This document shows positions 1-6,874 of a DNA stretch of 6,874 nt, piece after piece. The stretch is from Gemmatimonadota bacterium (GTDB taxonomy: Bacteria; ARS69): NCBI GenBank assembly GCA_021604925.1, contig BQJX01000149.1, forward strand, positions 1-6,874, given 5' to 3'. Position numbers and translations under genes: made by a program. The notes beneath the pieces were generated by a model. It worked only from the letters and a program-made list of their open reading frames with translations. It did not search any database and was not told where the DNA came from. How positions within the stretch are numbered: position 1 is the stretch's first letter; each line of letters opens with the position of its first letter.

Positions 1-2724
1 GATCCCGAACAGCAGCAGCAACCCCACGGCGGCCGGCTGATCGAAGTCCGTCCCGGTGAACCAGAGCGTCCACGCGGCTCCGGCCAGCGCGAACGGAAGC
101 GCAATGAGCAGACTGAGCGCCTGGCGCGCACTCTCGAACAGTCCGGCCATGACCGCAAAGATGAGTCCCAGCGCCAGCAGCAGGTTGATCAGGAACTCCT
201 TCTGGCTCTCCGCCGCCTCGCGACGGAACTGGCGATGCTCCCACGAATACCCGTAGGGAAGATCCATGGTGTCCAGCAGCGCCATGCACTGCTCCACGTA
301 GGCGTCCTTCTCCCCTTCGTCGTAGCGGGCGCCGACCCACACGCCGGTGACGCGGTTGTCGCGCTGGATCTGATCCGGCCCCTTCACGATCGCGAAGTCC
401 GCCACGGTGGCCAGCGGCACGGAGCCGCCCCCTTCGCCGTTCTGGGTGACGGCCAGATTGCGCAGCTGATCCAGGCTCTCGGTTTCCCGCTCGTCGAGCC
501 GCAGGTTCATCTCCACTTCCTCGTCGCCGTCAAGGTAGCGCGGAAGACCGCGACCGCGGAACGTGAGCTCCACCACGTCCGCCGCCTGGTTCACTCCCAC
601 GCCATAGGCGCGCGACAGCTCGCGGTTCACCTTGGTCTGCACTTCGAAGTTGCCGCCCTCGGTCGTGGAGTAGAAGCTGTGCAGCCCTTCCACCTGCTCC
701 AGCAGCACCTTCGCCTGGTCCGCCAGCTGGCCCAGGATCTCCGTGTCCTCGCCCTTCAGCTGGAAGCCGACGCGCTTTCCGCGGTTGCGCTGCCAGAACG
801 GCACGTTGTCCTGGACCTCCAGGCGCACCCCCGCGATCTGCGGCAGGATCTCCGGGAGCTTGCGGCGGATCTCGTTCATCGCCGCCTCGTTCGTGTGGCC
901 TTCCGTCATGTACAGCCGCGTCATCGTCCAGCGGTCGCTGAAGAAGCTGTAGATGGACCGCACGTGCAGCTCGTCGCGGTACGGATCCAGCGCGTTCTCC
1001 ACCTGGGTGGCCAGCGCCTCTTTCTTGTCCAGCGACAGGGCTTCGTCGATGTTGTAGCGGATCCCCACGAACATCTCGGCCTGGCTGGCCTCCATGTTCT
1101 TGTCCACCTTCATCACCGGATAGATCGCGGAGCCGATCACCGAGAGGCCCACCACCGGACCGATCCACTTGTGCCGCAGCGTGAAGCTCAGGACGCTGTG
1201 GTAGCGGTCCTGGACCGCTTCCATGAGCTTGCCGGGCTTCCGGCCGCCCCCCTTCACGATGGTGCCGGCCGCCAGCGGAATCAGCGTCTGCGAGATGAAG
1301 AGCGACGCGATCAGCGTGATGCAAACCGTCAGGCCGAGTTCGCCGAGAATGAGATTCATCTCGTTGCGCTCGGAGAAGAAGATGGGCAGGAACACGATGA
1401 TGGACGTGATCGTGGCGGTGATCACGGCCACGCTGACCTCGCGCGAACCGATGAGTGCGGCCGCGCGCGGATCGATTCCCTTTTCCTGGTAGCGGTTGAT
1501 GTTCTCCATCACCACGACCGCATTGTCCACGAGCATGCCGATTCCCACGATCAGCCCCAGGAGCGTGATCGTGTTCATGTTGCCGCCCATCGCCCAGATC
1601 ACGCCGCACGCCACGATGAGCGAGAACGGAATGCTCAGCACCGCGAAGAACGTGGACGACCAGCGTCGCAGGAACAGGTAGAGGACCAGGCTGGCCAGCA
1701 GCGCCCCGATGATCCCGGTGTTGCGAAGATCGCCCAGCGTCCGCAGGATCTCCTTGCCCTGGTCCTCCCAGATGAGGAAGTTGATCCCCTCCAGCTCCGG
1801 ATCGGCCCGCATCTCTTCCACGCGCCGCTTGATCTCGTGGGAGATCTCCACCGTATTGGCGCTGGACTCCTTGCTCACGCCGATGCCCAACGCGTACTGC
1901 CCGTCCAGGTGGCGGCCGTACTCCAGGGGCGGCTCCTCGTAGAGGACGTCGGCCACATCCGAGAGGCGGATGCCGGTCGTGGACACGATCAGGTTGCGGA
2001 TCTCGTCCACGTCGTCGAAGTTGCCGTCCGCGCGCAGCAGGATGTTCGTGTCGGTGGTGCGGATCACGCCCAGCGTCCGGTCCACGTGGTTCCCGCGGAT
2101 CGCGGCCAGCACGTTGCGCACGTCCACGCCGTGCCGCTCCAGATCGGCCAACCGCAGGTTCACGCTGATCTCGCGCGGGTTTACGCCGTCCAGGTCCACG
2201 TGGGCCACGCCGGGGATGCGCAGCAGCGGCTTCACGATGCGGTCCTGCAGCAGGTCGTAGCCGTGGCTGAGGTCCCGTTCCGCAGCGATCCGCGCGTCCA
2301 GGATGGTCTCGCCGTTGCGCCCCGGATCCCAGTCCTGCGACACGATCACGCGCTCCACGTCGCTGGGCAGCTCGGACATGACCCGGTCGATCCGTTCGCG
2401 GATCTCCACCTTCTTCATTCCCATGTCCTCGTCCCAGCCGAAGAACAGGCTGAGGCGCGCGCTGGACTCGTCGGCGCGGGACCACATGTTGGAGAGCCCG
2501 GAGATCGAACCCAGCGCGTCCTCCAGCGGACGGAGAATGTTCCGCTCCACCGTCTTGGGCGACGCGTTCGGGTACGGCACGATCACCCAGACCTGCGGCT
2601 CCTCCTGCTCGGGCATGAACGCCAGCGGCAGCTTGGCCAGCGCAATGGCGCCGATCACGAAGAACGAGACCAGGATCATGAGCGTGGTGACGGGGCGACG
2701 AATCGCCAGTTCGGGCAGGGTCAT
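1..2724 (-). CDS. RND efflux permease subunit, second of two, 3'-truncated by the window edge
   Basis: My translation from the ATG at 2724 gives 908 codons with no stop down to base 1. It begins MTLPELAIRRPVTTLMILVS and ends in LLLLFGI. TM1 is about 11-30. The first periplasmic loop is about 34-330 and includes WVIVPYPNASPKTVERNI (46-63) and FFGWDEDM (94-101). TM2-TM6 span about 335-488, TM7 about 519-538, the second periplasmic loop about 540-840, TM8 about 842-863 and TM9 about 868-890. The window ends at the start of TM10, so roughly 110-130 residues are missing. TM4 reads VGIGMLVDNAVVVMENIN (393-410), with D400 then N401: one acidic relay residue. Cys are at 373, 468 and 813. The protein has the same architecture as its upstream neighbour but is clearly divergent from it, so this is not a recent duplication. 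The start is supported by an ATGA overlap with the first permease stop and by GGAGGA six bases upstream. Paired with the first permease, it suggests an MdtBC-like two-permease pump; a heteromer is an inference. Confidence 0.95.
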   Translation of the reverse strand, partial: MTLPELAIRRPVTTLMILVSFFVIGAIALAKLPLAFMPEQEEPQVWVIVPYPNASPKTVERNILRPLEDALGSISGLSNMWSRADESSARLSLFFGWDEDMGMKKVEIRERIDRVMSELPSDVERVIVSQDWDPGRNGETILDARIAAERDLSHGYDLLQDRIVKPLLRIPGVAHVDLDGVNPREISVNLRLADLERHGVDVRNVLAAIRGNHVDRTLGVIRTTDTNILLRADGNFDDVDEIRNLIVSTTGIRLSDVADVLYEEPPLEYGRHLDGQYALGIGVSKESSANTVEISHEIKRRVEEMRADPELEGINFLIWEDQGKEILRTLGDLRNTGIIGALLASLVLYLFLRRWSSTFFAVLSIPFSLIVACGVIWAMGGNMNTITLLGLIVGIGMLVDNAVVVMENINRYQEKGIDPRAAALIGSREVSVAVITATITSIIVFLPIFFSERNEMNLILGELGLTVCITLIASLFISQTLIPLAAGTIVKGGGRKPGKLMEAVQDRYHSVLSFTLRHKWIGPVVGLSVIGSAIYPVMKVDKNMEASQAEMFVGIRYNIDEALSLDKKEALATQVENALDPYRDELHVRSIYSFFSDRWTMTRLYMTEGHTNEAAMNEIRRKLPEILPQIAGVRLEVQDNVPFWQRNRGKRVGFQLKGEDTEILGQLADQAKVLLEQVEGLHSFYSTTEGGNFEVQTKVNRELSRAYGVGVNQAADVVELTFRGRGLPRYLDGDEEVEMNLRLDERETESLDQLRNLAVTQNGEGGGSVPLATVADFAIVKGPDQIQRDNRVTGVWVGARYDEGEKDAYVEQCMALLDTMDLPYGYSWEHRQFRREAAESQKEFLINLLLALGLIFAVMAGLFESARQALSLLIALPFALAGAAWTLWFTGTDFDQPAAVGLLLLFGI
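2721..2724 (-). other. ATGA stop/start overlap between the two permeases
   Basis: On the minus strand these four bases read ATGA. ATG is the start of the second permease and TGA is the stop of the first. The overlap shows the two permease genes belong to one transcript and have been kept as a coupled pair. Confidence 0.9.
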
Positions 2725-5700
2725 GTCGTGTCCTCCACGGGTGGTCCGCCCGCGGGGCCTGCCGCTGCGAGCCGCTCGGCCTGCGCAACGACAGCTTCCA
2801 GCTGTTCTTCTTCTGCCCGGGTCTGGACCGTGGACGGGACCATGGTGTACACGGCGGGAATGACGAGCAGCGTCAGCGCGGTGCTGACGACGAGTCCGAA
2901 GCTCACCACGACGGCAAGCGGTTGCCGGAGCTCCGCGCCCTCGCCGAATCCGATCGACAGGGGAAGCAGGCCCAGCACCGTCGTGAGGGTGGTCATGAGG
3001 ATGGGGCGCAAACGAACGGTGGAGGCCCTGACCACGGCCTCCTCCATTTCCAATCCGAGGCGGCGGTAGCGGTTGATCGCGTCCACCAGCACGATCGCGT
3101 TGTTCACGACCACGCCGGCCAGGAAGATCATGCCGATCATGGAGATGATGTTGAGCGTGAACCCGCCCACCAGCAATCCGATGACCACTCCCACCACCGC
3201 GAGCGGCATCGTGAACAGGATGATGAACGGATGGACCAGGTTCTCGAACGTGGCAGCCATCACCAGGTAGACGAGAAAGACCGCCAGCCCCAGCGCGAAC
3301 GCCAGGCTCGCGAACGAGCGCTTCATCTCCAGGTTCTGTCCGGCCAGCGCAAACGTGATGCCGGCCGGCGTGGGATGGGCGCGCACCACGCGTTCCAGCT
3401 CGGCGATCACGTCGCCCAGGCTCCGCCCGCTCACCTCGCCGGTGATGATGGCGGCGCGGCTCTGCTGGATCCGGTGGATCTCGGCGGGACCCAGCGCGGG
3501 TCCGATGTCCGCGACGGCCGCCAGCGTGACCGGCACTCCGTCGCGCTCGGCCACGACCAGGTTCTCGATGTCCGAGACCGTGTCGCGGTCCTCTTCCCGG
3601 TTGCGAACCCGGATATCGATGTGCCGATCCGCCTCGCGGAAGCGCGACACCACGGTTCCCTGCACGCGATCCTGGAGTCGCGAGGACACGTCATCGATCG
3701 TGAGTCCCTGGCTCGCCAGGCGATCCCGATCGAAGCGCACGGTCAGCTCCGGGTTCCCGGCTTCCAGCGATGCGCGCACATCCGCGATGCCCGGCACGCT
3801 GCGCACGCTGGGCAGGACGCCGAGCGTGTACTCCCGCAGTTCGTCCAGATTGTCGCCGTAGAACACCAGCTCCACGGGGGTCTTGAGGCTGAAGAACGAG
3901 GGGCGCCCCAGCTTGGCCACCAGGTTGGGAATCCGCGCGAAGCGCGCACGCAACGACTCCGCCACGCGATTCTCGAGCGCGTCGTCCGAGCGATCCTTCA
4001 GGACCACATTCAGCTGCCCCAGGTTCTCGCCCTTGGTCTTGAGCGAGAGCCCGCCGGACACGAGGCGGCTCCCGACCGTCGCGAAGACAAGGTCCACTTC
4101 GGGGTGCTTGGCGGCCTCCGCCTCCATGTCGAGCAGGACCCGGTTGGTGGACGCCAGCGGCGTTCCCTCCGGCAGCACCGACTCGAAGTGGAACTCGCCC
4201 TCGGTCAGCGGCGGAATCAACTCGCTCCCGATGCGCGGCAGCATGGCCAGCGACGCCGCGAACAGCACCGCCGCGGCCAGAACGGTCCGACGCCGTCGGT
4301 GCAGGGCCGCCCGCAGGAGTCGCGTGTATCCCGCCGAGACCCGGCCCAGCGTGTGTTCATGATCCGAGAGCTCGTCCGACGGAGCGGGCGCGGTCGTCCC
4401 CTCGTCCCGGGCGTCCTTGCTGCTGCCGAGCGACGAGAGCATGGGGATCAGCGACAGCGCCACCACCAGCGACGCCGCAAGGCTGAACGTGACCGTGAGC
4501 GCCTGGTCCTTGAAGATCTGCCCGGCGATCCCTTCGACGAACACGATGGGGAAGAACACCGCCACCGTGGTCAGCACGGACGCGATGACGGCGCCGCCGA
4601 CCTCGGACGTCCCTTCCACGGCCGCCAGCTTGCGCGAGGCGCCTCTCCGAATGCGGCGATGGATCGCCTCCAGCACCACGATGGACGCGTCCACCAGCAT
4701 TCCGATCCCCAGCGTGAGACCACCCAGCGACATGATGTTCAGCGACACGTCGAGTCGATACATGAGAATGAACGTGGCGATGATGGAGAGCGGAATCGAC
4801 ACGGCAATGATGATGGTGGGACGCGAGTCCCGCAGGAAGTACGCCAGCACCAGGATCGCCAGCAGCCCTCCGATGAGCAGCGAGTCGCGCACTTCGTTCA
4901 CCGCGCGCCGGACAAAGCGCGCCTGGTCGAACAGCGTGACCAGCTCCATGCCGGACGGGAGATCGTCGCGGATGAAGGGCATGGCCTCCTCCACGGCATC
5001 GGCGGCGGCCACCGTGTTGGCGTCGCCCTCCTTGTACACGGCGATCTCCACGGACTCGCGGCCGTTCACGCGCGTGATCTCCTCGCGCTCCTTGGCGCCC
5101 CAGACCACCTCCGCCACGTCGGCGAGTCGCACCGGCGCGCGGCCCGCCGGGGTAATCGTGAGATCCGCGATCTCCTGCAGCGAGTCGAACTCGTTCAGCG
5201 TGCGCACGAGGTACTGGCTGTCCAGCGACTCCAGACGTCCGCCCGGTCGATTCACGTTGGACGTGGCCAGCACCTGGCCCACTTCCTCCGGGGACAGGCC
5301 GATCGCGCTGAGCCGGCCCTGATCCAGGTTGATCTGGATCTCCTCTTCCTCGCCGCCCTTGACCTCGGCCGCGGCGATGCCGTCGCGCGTTTCCAGACCC
5401 TCCTTCACCTCTTTCTCCGCCACCCGCCGAAGCAGCGCGAGATCGTCCGAACCGGTCAGGGCCAGGCGCAGGATCGGATCGAGCGTGGGATCGAAGCGGA
5501 GCACGATGGGCGCCTCGGCTTCCTCGGGAAGCTCCACGCGGTCCAGCTTCTCGCGAATCTCCAGGGACAGGTCGTCCATGTCCGCGCCCCAGCCGAACTG
5601 CAGCGTGACCTCGGACGTTCCCGAACGCGTGACCGAGTGGATCTCCTGCAGGCCGCGCATCACGCCCACCGCCTCCTCGATGGGACGCGTGACGAGATTC

Positions 5701-5885
5701 TCGACCTCGCCCGGGGCGGTGTCGGGGAACTCGGTGCGAACCGTGAGCGAGGGGTAGCTGATGTCCGGCAACAGATCGACGGACAGTCGCGTGAGACTCA
5801 CCACGCCGAACGCCACCACGGCCATTGCCACCATGAGGATGGTCACGCGCCGCTGAACGGCGAAGAGAACGAGCGATCGAATCAC
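2721..5885 (-). CDS. RND efflux permease subunit (AcrB/MdtB-like family), first of two, complete
   Basis: This is an inner-membrane drug/proton antiporter of 1054 residues, a normal RND length. TM1 is about 13-31. The first periplasmic porter/docking loop is about 38-333 and includes FPDTAPGEVENLVTRPIEEA (53-72). TM2-TM6 span about 336-483, a charged cytoplasmic linker 487-515, TM7 about 533-550, the second periplasmic loop about 555-855, and TM8-TM12 about 856-1014. The TM4 motif GIGMLVDASIVVLEAI (393-408) has D399 followed by A400, where AcrB has two Asp. In TM10, VVVNNAIVLVDAIN (925-938) puts N928 where AcrB has Lys. The protein has no cysteine. The chosen start is GTG, which overlaps the adaptor stop as GTGA and places the amphipathic N-terminal helix just before TM1. 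No clear Shine-Dalgarno precedes it, so translation is probably coupled to the adaptor. The tail after 1015 is Glu/Ala-rich, then Gly/Pro-rich. The TM4 sequence lacks the CzcA-type (VDGAVV) heavy-metal signature, so a hydrophobic or amphiphilic substrate is more likely, though unproven. Confidence 0.96.
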   Translation of the reverse strand: MIRSLVLFAVQRRVTILMVAMAVVAFGVVSLTRLSVDLLPDISYPSLTVRTEFPDTAPGEVENLVTRPIEEAVGVMRGLQEIHSVTRSGTSEVTLQFGWGADMDDLSLEIREKLDRVELPEEAEAPIVLRFDPTLDPILRLALTGSDDLALLRRVAEKEVKEGLETRDGIAAAEVKGGEEEEIQINLDQGRLSAIGLSPEEVGQVLATSNVNRPGGRLESLDSQYLVRTLNEFDSLQEIADLTITPAGRAPVRLADVAEVVWGAKEREEITRVNGRESVEIAVYKEGDANTVAAADAVEEAMPFIRDDLPSGMELVTLFDQARFVRRAVNEVRDSLLIGGLLAILVLAYFLRDSRPTIIIAVSIPLSIIATFILMYRLDVSLNIMSLGGLTLGIGMLVDASIVVLEAIHRRIRRGASRKLAAVEGTSEVGGAVIASVLTTVAVFFPIVFVEGIAGQIFKDQALTVTFSLAASLVVALSLIPMLSSLGSSKDARDEGTTAPAPSDELSDHEHTLGRVSAGYTRLLRAALHRRRRTVLAAAVLFAASLAMLPRIGSELIPPLTEGEFHFESVLPEGTPLASTNRVLLDMEAEAAKHPEVDLVFATVGSRLVSGGLSLKTKGENLGQLNVVLKDRSDDALENRVAESLRARFARIPNLVAKLGRPSFFSLKTPVELVFYGDNLDELREYTLGVLPSVRSVPGIADVRASLEAGNPELTVRFDRDRLASQGLTIDDVSSRLQDRVQGTVVSRFREADRHIDIRVRNREEDRDTVSDIENLVVAERDGVPVTLAAVADIGPALGPAEIHRIQQSRAAIITGEVSGRSLGDVIAELERVVRAHPTPAGITFALAGQNLEMKRSFASLAFALGLAVFLVYLVMAATFENLVHPFIILFTMPLAVVGVVIGLLVGGFTLNIISMIGMIFLAGVVVNNAIVLVDAINRYRRLGLEMEEAVVRASTVRLRPILMTTLTTVLGLLPLSIGFGEGAELRQPLAVVVSFGLVVSTALTLLVIPAVYTMVPSTVQTRAEEEQLEAVVAQAERLAAAGPAGGPPVEDTT
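2731..2736 (-). promoter_or_regulatory. Strong ribosome binding site for the second RND permease
   Basis: The minus strand reads GGAGGA, then six bases (CACGAC), then ATG at 2724. This is a near-consensus Shine-Dalgarno at good spacing, embedded in the last codons of the first permease. It decides the start of the second permease and shows that this gene can load ribosomes itself as well as by coupling. Confidence 0.85.
5882..5885 (-). other. GTGA stop/start overlap between adaptor and first permease
   Basis: On the minus strand these four bases read GTGA. GTG is the start of the first permease and TGA is the stop of the adaptor. The upstream 20 bases lack a purine-rich Shine-Dalgarno at proper spacing; the nearest candidate, GAAGAAG, lies about 17 bases upstream. 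This fits termination-reinitiation coupling, which would tie permease synthesis to adaptor synthesis. Confidence 0.85.
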
Positions 5886-6874
5886 GATGCGTCCGTGGTC
5901 GCTTCTTCGCCGTCGGTCGTCTCGACGGGAGCGTCCTTCTTCGGCTGCGCGGCGAGGACGTCCGGCGGCCCCTCCAGGATCTCCACGCCGGCTCCGTCGC
6001 GAAGCTGGCGCTGCCCCTTGGTCACGACCAGCTCGCCGACGGCCGCGCCGGACATGACCTCCGTGAGGTCGCCGTCCACGAAGCCGGTCTCCACCACGCG
6101 GCGGATCGCCTTCCCGTCCTCCACGACATAGAGAATGCTCTGGCCCTGCTCTTCAAAGAGGGCGCGGCTCGGCACGAGGACCGCGTCTTCGTGACGCGCC
6201 GTGACGATGTTCACCTGGGCAAAGTCCCCGGGACGCGTTCCCTCGGGGAAGTCCCGGATCTCCGCGGTCACCTTGACCGTCCCGGTCCCGGCGTCGACGA
6301 TCGGGCTGATCAGCTGGATGACGCCCACCAGATCCACGCCGTCGCTGTCGATGTGGAGGTCCATCGTCTGTCCCTTGCGGACAAAGCCCATGCGCTTGGC
6401 CGGGATGTACACGCGCGCCAGCAGCGGATGGTCATCCATGATCTCGAACAGCACGGTGCCCGCGTTCACGCTCTGGCCCAGATCCACGAAGCGGCGGACC
6501 ACCCGGCCCGAGAACGGAGCCTTCACGCGCGTGTACGACAGGTCCACGCGGGCCAGCCCGAGCTCCGCTCTGCGGATGCTCAACGTGTTCTCGGTGGTCT
6601 CGAACTCCCCCGCCGAGAGCAACCCGCCGTCGCGCATGGCCGCGCGTCGCTCGTACTCCGATTCGGCGGCGCGCAGGTTGGCGGCGGCCTGCTGGACGCG
6701 AAACTTGGCCTCGTCGTCCTCCAGCATCAGGAGAATGTCGCCCTCCTGGACCACGTCTCCCTCTTCCCGGAGCAGCTCGCGGACCACGCCGCTGGCGCGC
6801 GCCTGGAGCTCGGCGCGATTGTTGGCCTCCAGCGTGGCGGTGGCGGTGTAGTAGGACGACGCATCTCCCATTTC
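5882..6874 (-). CDS. RND efflux periplasmic adaptor (membrane fusion protein, HlyD/AcrA family), 5'-truncated
   Basis: This protein bridges an inner-membrane RND permease to an outer-membrane TolC-like channel in the periplasm. The frame stays open through the right edge (the last codon is GAA), and no signal peptide or lipobox is visible. The Met at 6871 is therefore probably internal, and the secretion signal lies outside the window. Numbering from that Met: the first lipoyl/barrel-sandwich half is about 22-52 (ASGVVRELLREEGDVVQEGD), a short helical hairpin about 53-110, the second lipoyl half about 112-144 (VKAPFSGRVVRRFVDLGQSV), a beta-barrel about 148-225, and the membrane-proximal domain about 226-300. 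The hairpin tip has R75, M79 and S86, which match the spacing of the AcrA RxxxLxxxxxxS channel-docking motif. The tail (about 308-329) is hydrophilic and acidic. There are no cysteines in the visible part. The stop overlaps the next gene by 4 bases, so the two are co-transcribed. The family call is firm; the substrate is unknown. Confidence 0.95.
   Translation of the reverse strand, partial: EMGDASSYYTATATLEANNRAELQARASGVVRELLREEGDVVQEGDILLMLEDDEAKFRVQQAAANLRAAESEYERRAAMRDGGLLSAGEFETTENTLSIRRAELGLARVDLSYTRVKAPFSGRVVRRFVDLGQSVNAGTVLFEIMDDHPLLARVYIPAKRMGFVRKGQTMDLHIDSDGVDLVGVIQLISPIVDAGTGTVKVTAEIRDFPEGTRPGDFAQVNIVTARHEDAVLVPSRALFEEQGQSILYVVEDGKAIRRVVETGFVDGDLTEVMSGAAVGELVVTKGQRQLRDGAGVEILEGPPDVLAAQPKKDAPVETTDGEEATTDAS

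Noticed and set aside
770..1100. Methionine residues in the second permease's periplasmic loop (M544, M551, M601, M606) as a copper/silver-binding cluster like CusA
   Set aside because: The spacing does not clearly match the CusA three-methionine site, and the TM4 sequence VDNAVVVMEN looks more like drug-type pumps than metal-type ones. This is not enough to claim metal export.
235..3069. Plus-strand open frame of 944 codons
   Set aside because: It is codon-aligned antisense to the second permease and runs on into the first. The product is His/Arg/Gln/Val-rich with no membrane segments or recognisable domain. It is explained by the absence of TTA, CTA and TCA in the sense frame.
4417..5322. 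Plus-strand open frame of 301 codons, Ser/Thr/Arg-rich
   Set aside because: It lies wholly within the first permease on the opposite strand. The low-complexity Ser/Arg product is typical of an antisense frame in GC-rich DNA.
2922..6131. Plus-strand open frame of 1069 codons
   Set aside because: It is codon-aligned antisense to the first permease and runs on over the adaptor. Its composition is dominated by His, Arg, Gln and Asp with no domain-like pattern. The opposite strand encodes a clear RND permease.
6201..6851. Plus-strand open frame of 216 codons opposite the adaptor
   Set aside because: The product is Ser/Arg/Thr-rich without domain features, and the opposite frame has a clear lipoyl/hairpin/beta-barrel adaptor architecture.
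6869..6871. ATG as the true start of the adaptor
   Set aside because: Starting here would give an adaptor with no signal peptide or lipoprotein signal. The frame continues open to the edge, so the gene is more likely cut by the window.

Overview
The window is a compact stretch of one minus-strand operon encoding a tripartite RND-type efflux pump. It reads right to left as periplasmic adaptor (5' end cut off by the right edge), first RND permease (complete), second RND permease (3' end cut off by the left edge). There is no intergenic DNA. The adaptor stop and the first permease start overlap as GTGA, and the first permease stop and the second permease start overlap as ATGA. No RNA gene, mobile element, CRISPR array, terminator or promoter could be supported.

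The DNA is strongly G+C-rich (mid-60s percent by eye), and the sense frames avoid A/T-ending codons. An RND pump with an AcrA-like adaptor implies a diderm (Gram-negative-type) bacterium. The sequence alone does not fix the phylum. The adaptor and permease sequences resemble those of soil or environmental high-GC lineages outside the classical enterics, but this is an impression, not an assignment.

The adaptor has the usual barrel-sandwich/lipoyl halves flanking a short alpha-helical hairpin. The hairpin tip keeps the spacing of the TolC-docking motif (Arg-x3-Met-x6-Ser). Both permeases have the RND layout: TM1, a large periplasmic loop, TM2-TM6, TM7, a second periplasmic loop, then TM8 onward. 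Each keeps a single acidic residue in the TM4 proton-relay position, and the first has Asn where AcrB has its TM10 Lys.

The likely working model is a proton-driven pump in which one adaptor serves two different permeases, as in MdtABC or MuxABC, possibly as a mixed trimer. The outer-membrane TolC-like channel is not in the window. The substrate cannot be read from the sequence. Apart from the two-permease arrangement, this looks like an ordinary chromosomal efflux locus, and I found no convincing undescribed system.
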